Positions 36,501 to 44,374 of a stretch of 64,000 bases of DNA are shown piece after piece. The translations under genes were made by a program, and so were the position numbers. The notes beneath the pieces are model-generated. The model was not told where the DNA came from, made no database searches, and worked only from the letters and a program-made list of their open reading frames with translations. The number at the start of each line of letters is the position of its first letter. The first letter of the stretch is position 1. This stretch comes from Omphiscola glabra (Eukaryota; Mollusca; Gastropoda; Lymnaeidae): assembly GCA_964017045.1 (NCBI GenBank), contig OZ024807.1:11167893-11231892 (forward strand), in the 5' to 3' direction.

Positions 36501-36614
36501 TAATGGATACCTTTACATCTGTAACATATTTAAGAATGGAAATTATTTTATATGTATACATATCATTTACTCACCCAGCGCGCATCCCAAAAAGGCAATC
36601 GTAAAGACGTTCAT
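15322..36614 (-). CDS. secreted Gln/Met/Pro-rich protein with six-cysteine segment, 3' partial (joined)
   Basis: Minus-strand join: 36614-36575, 18751-18547, 18160-18066, 17665-17586, 15547-15322 (646 nt, 215 codons plus one base). All splice sites are GT-AG and every phase agrees (1, 2, 1, 0). The product starts MNVFTIAFLGCALVAFSSA, a clear signal peptide with cleavage expected near the AQD that follows. Next come a Met/Pro segment (PPMPPQMPQ), a Gln/Arg/Ala helix-prone stretch, a Ser/Arg/Pro linker, and a segment with six cysteines ending MCCPYG. It is probably extracellular; the family is not recognised. The weakest link is the 17.8-kb intron to the signal-peptide exon. The gene continues below 15322 (phase 1); its end was not found. 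Confidence 0.7.
15722..17125. repeat. minisatellite, 12-bp unit, 1.4 kb
   Basis: More than 100 copies of tattggtaatgg. The 5' part (15771-16000) is nearly perfect; variants (tattggaatgg, tattggtaatga, losses of gg) build up toward 17100. It lies in the intron between the exons at 15547 and 17586. The repetitive open frames on both strands are artefacts of the 12-bp period. Confidence 0.97.
17586..17665 (-). CDS. minus-strand gene exon, Ser/Arg/Pro linker
   Basis: Acceptor CTTCAATTTCCAAG; two bases complete a phase-1 codon. Reads DLSPSNPYSVPRTASSRNPA and ends GRP, with donor ACCA|GTAAGT in phase 0. A low-complexity linker that includes dibasic-free Arg residues. Recognised by phase continuity on both sides. 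Confidence 0.82.
18066..18160 (-). CDS. minus-strand gene exon, charged linker
   Basis: Acceptor GTTTCCCCTACAG; one base completes a phase-2 codon. Reads ATNNLPDKREPLYSLANTIR, then RPGDANALNNK, with donor AAAG|GTGAGG in phase 1. It looks like a hydrophilic linker of a secreted protein. Confidence 0.83.
18547..18751 (-). CDS. minus-strand gene exon, end of signal peptide and Met/Gln-rich region
   Basis: Acceptor TTTGTTTCCTCCAG. Reads AFSSAQDMTSLMFQAMG, PPMPPQMPQ, then REHLYPQQQQRLRQQQ and LQAANAAASLKAKANPY, with donor ACAG|GTGTGG in phase 2. The opening AFSSA completes a signal peptide supplied by the exon at 36614. CAG codons account for the Gln runs. Confidence 0.88.
18851..19098 (-). pseudogene. 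5'-truncated LINE fragment with 17-bp target duplication
   Basis: Flanked by identical tacctttggtctactaa at 18834-18850 and 19099-19115. On the minus strand it encodes the C-terminal end of a LINE polyprotein (AHLLTEYPSLDVLWETT, then EPYMRRLLYGSAQQMEL) ending in TAA, with a stop or frame problem at its left part. GC-rich against the surroundings. It lies 83 bp upstream of the exon starting 18751. Confidence 0.82.
19353..19489. repeat. minisatellite, 37-bp unit
   Basis: About 3.6 copies of ttccttgtagtgtgtacgac followed by cataacaccatctccac. Intronic to the minus-strand gene. Confidence 0.9.
20118..20282. repeat. minisatellite, about 40-bp unit
   Basis: Four copies of a unit containing caaggagctctttgccttcc and agacatgaaa. 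Confidence 0.9.
20618..20785. repeat. minisatellite, about 38-bp unit
   Basis: About four copies of a unit containing atcaagctatcaagcatgac and tgtaactatacat, with deletions in the last copies. Confidence 0.87.
21180..21490. repeat. degenerate GGTCAACTGG-type repeat with a 60-bp dimer
   Basis: Loose repeats of ggtcaactggctgggac-like words. The clearest block, 21265-21385, is two copies of about 60 bp beginning ggtcagttacataag. Confidence 0.7.
21640..22635 (+). mobile_element. LINE 3' end whose 3' UTR carries a minisatellite
   Basis: The left edge (gactgataaacaacgctcta, then tgctgctgggtgctgtccgt) and right edge (gaagcgcagtgagcctagcg, then ggggtactgcgctata and an (AAT)n tail) correspond in order to the 3' UTR of the LINE at 56385-56890. 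Between them lies a 41-bp tandem array (21705-22485). Confidence 0.7.
21705..22485. repeat. minisatellite, 41-bp unit, about 19 copies
   Basis: Unit gtccgtggctggacaggggt followed by agatagtacttggtgggcgag, with a variant ending agttcttgtgtgggtgct at the edges. The long minus-strand frame with repeated STPVQPRTS is an artefact of the array. Confidence 0.96.
22636..24049. other. intronic to the minus-strand gene, nothing recognised
   Basis: AT-rich, with homopolymer G or C tracts near 22921, 23805 and 23950. Confidence 0.4.
24050..24300 (+). repeat. dispersed repeat, copy 1
   Basis: Shares several blocks in order (cgtgaaatcagtgt, gagtttcagctcgag, aagtgggtcaattagccgt, ccgccacc..cagccagcc-like) with 34310-34560. 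A diverged interspersed family of unknown class. Confidence 0.7.
24301..25090. other. intronic, AT-rich, nothing recognised
   Basis: Simple A-rich and (CAA)n tracts near 24415 and (AAT)n near 24900. Confidence 0.4.
25090..25155 (+). other. hammerhead-like motif in a dispersed repeat
   Basis: CTGACGA (25096-25102), a GGC/GCC stem closing TTTTA, then GAAA (25115-25118): the order of a hammerhead ribozyme core with helix II. Related copies lie near 1531, 26123 (minus) and 42705 (minus). Pairing for helices I and III is not evident, so activity is unproven. Confidence 0.4.
26138..26520. repeat. inverted repeat, about 80-bp arms
   Basis: Left arm 26138-26213 (aatggactacgattagtc, then ttgttttgtcacgtgatacg and gtaggctttctgctacac) is the reverse complement, with changes, of 26438-26520. 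The spacer is about 225 bp. The outer part of the right arm is the founder sequence of the adjoining 55-bp array. Confidence 0.85.
26474..27293. repeat. 55-bp tandem array with TCACGTGA E-box, 15 copies
   Basis: Fifteen almost identical copies of ttacacgtatcacgtgacaa followed by aacaatcgactcatcgtagtccatt and a variable A/T run. The CACGTG core recurs at exactly 55-bp steps from 26486 to 27256. Only a T/C change in two units and slippage in the A/T run vary. It lies in the long intron of the minus-strand gene. Confidence 0.97.
27294..28129. other. intronic, nothing recognised
   Basis: AT-rich, with a (GT)n/G-rich tract at 27783-27835. Confidence 0.4.
28130..28566. repeat. minisatellite, 17-bp unit, about 26 copies
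   Basis: Unit gaaaactgaagcggtaa, homogeneous in the left half. The right half shifts to gaaaacagaagcggtca variants. Confidence 0.95.
28567..29180. other. intronic, nothing recognised
   Basis: AT-rich with G-rich tracts; no element identified. Confidence 0.4.
29187..29256. repeat. direct repeat, 35 bp, two copies
   Basis: cagctaggtggccagccata followed by tataatgtaatgttt occurs twice in tandem without change. Confidence 0.92.
29257..33365. other. intronic, no supported feature
   Basis: AT-rich, with poly-C/CCACC segments at 29410-29470, a poly-G at 30185 and (TA)n at 31668-31688. Short open frames, including a mildly coding-like one at 30017-30150, have no family match or good splice context. 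Confidence 0.35.
33366..33665. other. GC-rich block, probably a degraded retroelement end
   Basis: GC-rich against the surroundings. It holds gagtccttcggtcgggacgt followed by taagctgg, a hairpin-like segment often seen near invertebrate retroelement 3' ends. No coding domain is visible. Confidence 0.35.
34310..34560 (+). repeat. dispersed repeat, copy 2
   Basis: Diverged copy of the repeat at 24050-24300 in the same orientation, sharing aagtgggtcaattagccgt and agcttcagctcga. Confidence 0.7.
34600..35710. other. intronic, nothing recognised
   Basis: Moderately AT-rich unique-looking sequence; no exon or element identified. Confidence 0.35.
35715..36063. repeat. minisatellite, 29-bp unit, about 12 copies
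   Basis: Unit ttttcggacatgccaaagtt followed by ttcaatgac. The edges are more diverged. Confidence 0.93.
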
Positions 36615-36627
36615 TTTCTTCTTGCTG
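36575..36627 (-). CDS. minus-strand gene exon 2: 5' UTR end and signal peptide start
   Basis: Minus-strand acceptor TTTTATTTTGTAG (or 3 nt further, a NAGNAG), then cagcaagaagaa and ATG at 36614-36612 with A at -3. Reads MNVFTIAFLGCAL, then G|GTGAGT in phase 1. The exon at 18751 begins with the two bases needed and supplies VAFSSA, giving a complete signal peptide. That fit is the reason for joining them over 17.8 kb. Confidence 0.72.
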
Positions 36628-37284
36628 CTACAAAATAAAAATTGTGATGATGAATATATCGACCGGTCAGCCCGGTTTCAAGGTGAGTTAGGTTCGGGGG
36701 TGTTGTGGGGGGCCTTAGAGTTCTTGTGGCTTCTACCTGGTCTGCTCGTTTCAACTGCGTTGATTTGGCTACGTGCGTCTCGATCTCGTGACAATGTCAG
36801 ATTATCTTTGAATCTATTTGTTATTTCTTGATGGACTTCAGATCACTTGTTTCTCGTTGTGGATCCTTTGCCGGGTGATAAGTTGGTTTTAAAAAAAACG
36901 TAACAAAAACTGTTTGGTCGGTTGTAGTTCAGTTTTGGTACAAGTTTTTACCGCCCGCGGCAAACTGAAAAAAAGAAATTAGCACAGGAGTTGAAATGTG
37001 AATTTCAATTTTTTTACTTTACTTCAAGTTGTACTTGACAGCGATATCAGCGGTTTGAGCTATTATATTACAAAAAAATTAATTATATACTATTTTATTA
37101 ATGTATTTTGGAACATACTGTCTTAAAAGAAAACACAAATTATTAGGTTATATTTTTTTTCCCTTTACCAAAATAGATCTGCTTAAAATAATAATAGTAA
37201 AAAAAACAATTGAAAATGTTTGATGAATGAAATCTTCTTTTCTCATTACATATGACAAGTTTCACGCGATTTGTTCAAACCGTC

Positions 37285-37750
37285 TCAGGCTTGACAGTCT
37301 CAGGCTTAACAGTCTGAGTTTTAACAATCTCATGTTTAACGGTCTCAGGTTAAACGGTCTCGGGTTTAACGGTCTCGGGTTTTAACGGTCTCAGGTTTAA
37401 CGGTCTCAGGTTTAACGGTCTCAGGTTTAACGGTCTCAGGTTTAACGGTCTCAGGTTTAACGGTCTCAGGTTTAACGGTCTCAGGTTTAATGGTCTCAGG
37501 TTTAATGGTCTCAGGTTTAACAGTCTCATGTGTAACGGTCTCAGGTTTAACGGTCTCAGGTCTAACAGTCTCAGGTCTAACAGTCTCAGGTCTAACAGTC
37601 TCAGGTCTAACAGTCTCAGGTCTAACAGTCTCAGATCTAACAGTCTCAGGTCTAACATTCTTAGGTCTAACAGTCTCAGGTCTAACAGTCTCAGGTCTAA
37701 CAGTCTCAGGCTTAACAGTCTCAGTTTTAACAGTCTCAGGTTTAACAGTT
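37285..37750. repeat. minisatellite, 15-bp unit, about 31 copies
   Basis: Two unit types: ggtttaacggtctca on the left and ggtctaacagtctca on the right, with mixed units between. It lies in the intron between the 5' UTR exon and the signal-peptide exon. Confidence 0.95.
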
Positions 37751-37958
37751 TTACTTCAAAATTTAAAAGGTGTCCATCTTTGTTTTATATAAATTCATTC
37801 AACACTCATGGTATTTCAACCAAAGACATTCAAAACTTCATTCACAGGCGTTGGTCTAAATCCGCTGCGTGATTAAATTAATTTTTTAAAAATATATTTT
37901 AAAGCCGAGATGCCGTAACTAAATAAACATGGCAAAGAGTTACAAGAATGCTCGTTAC

Positions 37959-37990
37959 CTGACACCATTAACACAGCGAACACCTTTCTG
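37959..37990 (-). other. 5' UTR exon of the minus-strand gene, with uORF start
   Basis: Starts about 30 nt below the TATA box and ends at a good donor, TCAG|GTAACG. An ATG at 37968 opens ATG-GTG-TCA-G; after splicing to 36627 it runs eight codons and stops at a TGA that overlaps the main ATG (aATGA). The exact transcription start is inferred. Confidence 0.55.
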
Positions 37991-38012
37991 GTGACGCTCT
38001 TTTCTTCCTAGT

Positions 38013-38020
38013 CTTATATA
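38013..38020 (-). promoter_or_regulatory. TATA box of the minus-strand gene
   Basis: TATATAAG on the minus strand, in a GC-flanked context (ccCGTATATAAGAC), about 60 nt above a good donor. The position fits a start near 37990. Confidence 0.55.
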
Positions 38021-38344
38021 CGGGACCCCTCTCACCACAGTCCTGAGGACGGATTGTTCATGACGGTTGCAAACAAACAATGTTTTGTGGGTGGGGATGT
38101 GGAGGGTGGGAGCTACAGTTTAAGGGTAACTCTTTCTTTGGGGGGTTATTTTTCTTTAGAATATTCGCTTTAAACGAATTCAAAAAATTTCTTCTCGTTT
38201 TAAGCTTTCGATTCCAGTTTAAACGACTCCATTAAATTCGTCTTGCCTTCACGCCGAATTGAATGGATTTCTCTTTGAATAACAGCCCAGCCTGATGTTA
38301 TTCTAGACACGCCACTGCCTTAATTCACATACAAATTTCGGTTA

Positions 38345-38635
38345 CCGGAAATTTGATCGAAAGAAATTTGGTCGACGGAAAATTGATCGACGGAAATTTG
38401 ATTGAACGGAAATTTGGTCGAATCGTTTTTTTTTATTTATACGTTAAAATTTTCGTAAAATTTCTTTTTGAACACACTCTATTATATAGTAAAACAAAAT
38501 AATGCGTTAAAAAAGAAATTTGACTCAAAATTTTAACGTATAAATAAAAAAAAACGATTCGACCAAATTTCCGTTCAATCAAATTTCCGTCGATCAATTT
38601 TCCGTCGACCAAATTTCTTTCGATCAAATTTCCGG
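38345..38635. mobile_element. foldback element, perfect 109-bp inverted repeat
   Basis: Arms 38345-38453 and 38527-38635 are exact reverse complements by eye, around a 73-bp loop. Each arm contains tandem words like ggaaatttgatcgaacgg. A related, non-palindromic copy is at 43424-43790, which also shares the loop word tttttgaac.cactct. No clear target duplication. Confidence 0.88.
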
Positions 38636-39249
38636 ATACTATTCGCTTAGGATCAGAACAACGATGCATAAGCCCCATAACATTAAAAAATAAATAATCT
38701 TGTGACATGACATTATGGACTCTGGTGGCAGGCACCACTTCAAGCTTGATCTCTTTATAAACAAACATTACATACATATATTTTAATGTTTTGAAAGTGA
38801 TGATAAGAAAAATTTAAATGTATGAATTATCTGACCCCCGCCGCCGTCACACCCCCCCCCCCCCCGGCTAAGATGTGTATCAAGTTATATCCCCCAATGA
38901 CGCAGGGAAGGTGGTAGAAAATTTACGTCAGACGAATTTCAAAAGCTAACACTATTATTGAACAGTTGCCTGGTTTGCACGTCTACCTGTTGGTCGCACA
39001 GACAGTAAGGTTTTTTGTTGTACTCTAGAGAATGTAACTGAAAAAATCAACACTTCTTTGTAGCGACTAGCTCAGAACTGACACTGTAACAAAGAGATTA
39101 CATGCAAGGTTAAATTAAAGTTAGGAAATAAAAAGGTACGATTAAATTACAAAGAAAATAGGCCATTAATATCTTAATTTAATTTCTCAAATCTTAACCA
39201 TTTAGAGTGGAGGTAAACCACGTGCCATCTGAGCTAAGTCAACTAGCCA

Positions 39250-39640
39250 CGCATAACACGCACACAAACACATACAAACACACTCACACATATACACACA
39301 AACAAACACAGAAACACTTCACACACACACATACACAAAAAACATACAAACACACGCCACACATAGACACACACATACACCACACACATACACCACACAC
39401 ATACACCACACACATACACCACACACATACACCAAACACATACACCACACACATACACCACACACATACACCAAACACATACACCACACACATACACCAC
39501 ACACATACCACATGCCACACACACACCACATGCCACACACACACACGCCACACACACACGTCACACACACAAGCCACTAACACCACAAACACCACACACA
39601 TACACGCCACACACACACCACACACACACTACTCATTTTT
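39250..39640. repeat. CA-rich microsatellite region
   Basis: Units such as cacacacatacac repeat about 25 times. Open frames with His/Thr or Cys/Val runs are artefacts. Confidence 0.95.
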
Positions 39641-39711
39641 ATTGCTCATACTGGGCTGAACTAAAACATAGAATAAGCAAATGAGGATGTCGCATGTAGA
39701 GTGCCACCTTT

Positions 39712-40175
39712 CAATGTGATGGTGTTGTAATCACCTCTCAATGTGATGGTGTTGTAATCACCTTTCAATGTGATGGTGTTGTAATCACCTTTCAATGTGA
39801 TGGTGTTGTAATCACCTTTCAATGTGATGGTGTTGTAATCACCTTTCAATGTGATGGTGTTGTAATCACCTTTCAATGTGATGGTGTTGTAATCACCTTT
39901 CAATAAGATGGTGTTGTAATCACCTTTCAATGTGATGGTGTTGTAATCGCCTTTCAGTGTGATGTTGTTGTAATCACCTTTCAATGTGATGGTGTTGTTA
40001 TCACCTTTCAATGTGATGGTGTTGTAATCACTTTTCAATGTGATGGTGTTGTTATCCCCTTTCAATGTGATGGTGTTGTTATCACCTTTCATTACACTGG
40101 GGTCTTCTTCACCTTTTCGTATGATGTTGTCTTCAACTATAATTATAATGGTGTCTTGACCTTTCAATGTGAGTG
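39712..40175. repeat. minisatellite, 27-bp unit, about 16 copies
   Basis: Unit atcacctttcaatgtgatgg followed by tgttgta. The minus-strand frame of repeated DYNTITLKG is an artefact, although it stays open because the unit is a multiple of three. Confidence 0.95.
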
Positions 40176-41735
40176 TGTGCACTTCATAACCAAAATATTT
40201 AGCTTATCAAAGCTTCAAACAGACACGTACGCGGTGTACACGTTGATAGGGTTAGTACCTCATTTTCTGTACCATCGTGTGTACATGTGATGCAGTTTCG
40301 TTAGTTTCAACACCTTCACGGTTGCAGGTGACGTTCTTTTCCAAAGACTCCTTTTCGAGATTTTGCGCCGATTCTTTTTTTTTTTTTTGTATTTTTTTAA
40401 AAACCAGATTACAGAATCGTAAAACGGGTTCACTGTTTAGACAAGGCCGGCAACGCTAACAAATGATGAGCCCAAAATATCCTGACCTTGCATAGTTACC
40501 TCCCATGTTTCCTACTTAAAGCGTCACGACATGCTGATGTTCCGGTCATAAATTATTGGTACAAAGGAGAAAGTGGTAAGGGAGGGTGTGGGGGGGGGGA
40601 GGTGGTTTAGGGGGAGGGGAGGTATGTTGATACCTTATTTTCTTACTAAAAAGTTCTAAAAAAAAATTCGGATACACTAATTTTGTAATCAGTATATTTA
40701 AAGTCTTGTAATGAATATCTGTACTCGTAGATTCAATTAATTAATGGGGGGAATTTAAATGGTTTCAGCTTGGCTCATGGAAACGAAAATAATTGGTCTG
40801 TAACTGTAAAAAAAGAGTTTTAAAAAAATATATTATAATAATGATTAAGTACTGCGCTTAAGAGATCATTAAACAAAATTATTACTTCTGTTAAAAGTTG
40901 TTATGTTACATATATAAATATAAATATATATATATAAATATATATATTATATATATTTATTAACAATACAAGAACACAGATATCAAAAGAATGAAATAAA
41001 ATTCTCTACTAACTTCATCTTGATACACCGAATTACTAAGACCACAAGCTTGTGGTTTTGAGGTAATTCATTAATTCTGCAATATTTTTTGTCACGAAGG
41101 GCCAAATATTGATATATAACACTAGTGTTACACATTTGTTAGCTGACAACAAACAACAGAAAACTAAACAAACGGTGTCATAGTTCGTAACGTGTTTGTC
41201 AGTTATTTCACCACGCATGAAAACATTATGTTGTGTTAGGAAGAAAACATTCAATGTGTCACAACAGTTTTTAGTTAGGTAAACATACACAAATTGTGTG
41301 TGTGTGGGTGGGGGGTGGGGGGTAACTTACAAAGTTAGAGGTTATTTGTTTTCGTCAGGCACACCTTAGTTGCAAGAAAAGTGCACGGTGGTGCCATGAT
41401 AAGAAAACACCATCGCGCACCCCCCACACACGCTCTACGCCCCATCCACCACCCTTCGTCCGTCACCTCAAAGCATGAACATCTGAATTCGTTTATTGTG
41501 AAAATAGAAGCGAAGAAAGAGAGTCCCCCACACAGCACGCTGTTAACGACATGCGGCGGGTGTGGAAGTTGGGGCAGACTAAACCTTAACCAAAATACGG
41601 TTGCTTATTTATAATGTAAAAATAAAGAAATACAAATGTTCATGTCCTACGTGAAGCATTCTGTCTGGCCATATCCTGTGACGATTAATTTTTTTTTATG
41701 AAGTACTCGTCAGACTTCCATTTTTAATTTGAACC
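40176..41735. other. intergenic, nothing recognised
   Basis: AT-rich, with G-rich tracts at 40585-40625 and 41310-41325 and (TA)n near 40915-40960. Confidence 0.4.
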
Positions 41736-41736
41736 G

Positions 41737-41925
41737 CTTGTTGCATATATATATATATATATATATAAATATATATATATACGAGAGAGAGGGAGAGAGA
41801 GAGGGAGAGAGGGGGGAGAGAGAGAGGGAGAGAGAGAGAGGGAGAGAGAGAGAGGGGGAGAGAGAGAGAGGGAGGGAGGGAGAGAGAGAGAGAGAGGGAA
41901 AGAGAGAGAGAGAGGGAGAGAGAGA

Positions 41926-41988
<63 letters not shown>

Positions 41989-42005
41989 AGAGAGAGAGAC
42001 AGAGA
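41737..42005. repeat. (TA)n followed by (GAGAGG)n simple repeat
   Basis: About 40 bp of TA repeat, then about 220 bp of GA-rich purine tract. Confidence 0.96.
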
Positions 42006-42192
42006 GCGAGATATTCAAATTGTGACAGAGGATTGTACCAGGTTCAGCCCCACATACTTCTCTCGATTCTCTCGATTCTCTCAATTCTCTCAATTCCTTT
42101 GACGTAACTCTTTGATAACCGTTGAGGGAAAAAAATCCAGTTTTGCCATTTTTTAAACAAAAAGTATAGAACATGATAATCTTTTGCTGTCA

Positions 42193-42354
42193 CACGTGCA
42201 ACCTGTCTTTGTAAGCTAAGAGATCCTTTCTTTTTGCATCAGTGACATGCTTCATTTCCTGCCAGTCAGCCTCGAACCAATCTGCACTTTCGCGTTCTCT
42301 CTTGCCAAATGTCGTGATAGCTGAGCTATAGATAGTGTCCCGCAGATGGAACTG
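42193..42354 (-). pseudogene. LINE fragment, region between endonuclease and reverse transcriptase
   Basis: The minus-strand frame reads LRDTIYSSAITTFGKRERES, then ADWFEADWQEM and AKRKDLLAYK. This matches the linker region between endonuclease and reverse transcriptase of the LINE type also represented at 50060. Truncated at both ends. Confidence 0.65.
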
Positions 42355-42644
42355 GACTGGAAGGAAAAAATACGTAGAATTACTACAGTTTAAAATATAT
42401 TGCAAACAAAAAATAGTTGAGGAATCTTCAAGAAAAGGAGAACCGTGGACGAAAGAGGGGAGTCGTGGCGGGGGTTGGGGTTGGGGGGAAGACCCGAGCA
42501 CCGGTTCACTGTTTTCATTAATATATTTAAAGGGATACGTCAGGGAGTCGCATACGTCTTGCGTGTTGTTTCCTACCGCAGTGTATGATTAATAACCGAA
42601 AGACTGCGTTCAAGCCGTGCGAAGGAAACAGACGAGCAAGGTGT

Positions 42645-42715
42645 GTGGAAGCTTGAGAGATATAGACAGGATAATATAAAGGAGAAAGTTTCGGCCAAGA
42701 GCCTTCCTCAGCAGA
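42645..42715 (-). other. hammerhead-like motif in a dispersed repeat, minus copy
   Basis: On the minus strand: CTGAGGA (42711-42705), a helix II with GGCC closing CTCTT-type loop, then GAAA (42692-42689), followed by text shared with the 25090 copy (tatcctgt, tctctcaag). Helices I and III are not evident. Confidence 0.35.
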
Positions 42716-43407
42716 CAGAACAAATGAAGAAATAACAAGAACTATTTCAAGAACTTGAGTGTTTGGATTTCGCCATGTTTAATATTTTATTGCCGGAATC
42801 TGAGTTTTCCAAAAACCGAAATATGCGTTCTTTGCAAAAGATTAAAGGACGTAAAATAATGGATGTATCACTACAGTAAAAACTAAGATTTTAACGGAGA
42901 AAACATATTTTGAAAACTTAGAAAAAATATAAGAAAATATATATTTGAAAATTGAGGATCACAATTGGGAGAGTATCTTATTGATTCCATAAGGAAATAC
43001 TGTGCAAAATAATCTCAATTAATGTGTTTTTCTTCCTAAATCTCATTGGAGTGTTGGTGCAGGAAATCAGTGCGATGATCGAGACAAATGATGTGCCTTT
43101 GTGTTTATCTCCGTTGGAATGAGATGAGACAGTGAAAATTTTGCGCCCGCTCGTTATCACGAAAGTGTTCAGTAAACCTATCAGATAACCTTCTTCAAGT
43201 TTCACCTTTATAACAGGAGCGGCATTTACTGCACACAATCGCATAGATGACATTTCGACTTAGACACGTGAAGCCCTCTGATTTAGAATGTATTCTGCCA
43301 AGTCCTACAACGGCATCCTGCGCTAGGTTTAGTCCCGACGTTATACGGGTCAACTCGATGGTGACCGTGAACCTAATGTGATACAGTTCCTAACGGAGGA
43401 ATGCATC

Positions 43408-43660
43408 CAGTGGCGTAGCTAGTGTTAGTTTGGTCGAACGGAATTTTTATCGAACGCAAGTTTGGTCGAACGGCATTTTTATCGAATGGAAATTTGATCG
43501 AACGGAATTTTGATCGAACGGAAGTTTGGTTCTACGGAAATTTGATTGAACGGAAGTTTGGCCGAACGGAATTTTCGATCGAACGGAAGATTGGCCGAAG
43601 GAAATTTTGATCGAATGGAAATTTGGTCGAACGGAAATTTGATGAAAACTTAATTTTAAA
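43408..43660 (+). mobile_element. MITE end fused to GGAAATTTGATCGAACGG-type repeats
   Basis: Starts with CAGTGGCGTAGCTAG, the terminal word of the MITE family at 8141 and 48580. It is followed by about 13 diverged units like ttggtcgaacggaatttt. No right-hand terminus of the MITE was found. Confidence 0.6.
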
Positions 43661-44374
43661 AAAAAATTTTTTTTATTTTTTAAAAAAAATATTTGTTTGT
43701 TTGTTTGTTTTAAATTAAAAGTTGCTTACATTGGGCCAATGACCAATTCCTACATTCAAATTTTGGTTAAATATTTATTTTTTGAACGCACTTTTTGGGG
43801 CACGTGTGGTTATAGCGTCACTTTTCATCGTGTTCATAATTATATTGACTGAAAACTTGGAGCTTTCAGCTCTATGGTTGTGCTCGTTGCTTCGCTTGGT
43901 AATGGTAGTGCAGTTAACAGTTACCATTCGACATGTGCACGAAATATATATTTTTTTGAAGTTTTCAAATATAGTTTATCGTTACGCTGCTTTTCTTTTA
44001 GGTAAATGTGGCCAGCAACTTCACGTTTTATCTTTATATTTTTTTTTGGTACTTGTAACAAAGTTATCCTCTGACAAAGGATGCCATTTTGACTACTTGA
44101 CAGTCGTCATTTAAGGACCACCCATCGGTTTGAAGCCACTAATTACTGGGAAAAAAAAGAGCTTTTGTTGTTAGAAATCAGTGTTGTCCCGCGTCACACA
44201 TTCAAATGAGTTTAATGAGGAATTTTAATAAAAGCGTCGCAAAGATAAAGATAGAAAAACTGATGGAAAGAATAAATAAAAAAATAACCGTTTAGTGGTG
44301 GTATTTAAATGTTAACTTAAAACGTTAACTTCTCAATACTTAAATAGCTACTGTTTTTTTATTTTTTCAGTTTG

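Noticed and set aside
39207..40182. His/Thr-, Cys/Val- and DYNTITLKG-rich open frames
   Set aside because: Products of CA microsatellite and 27-bp minisatellite; no splice or start context.
43782..44114. 110-residue hydrophobic plus-strand frame
   Set aside because: Partly within a repeat, composition typical of AT-rich chance frames, no splice or family support.
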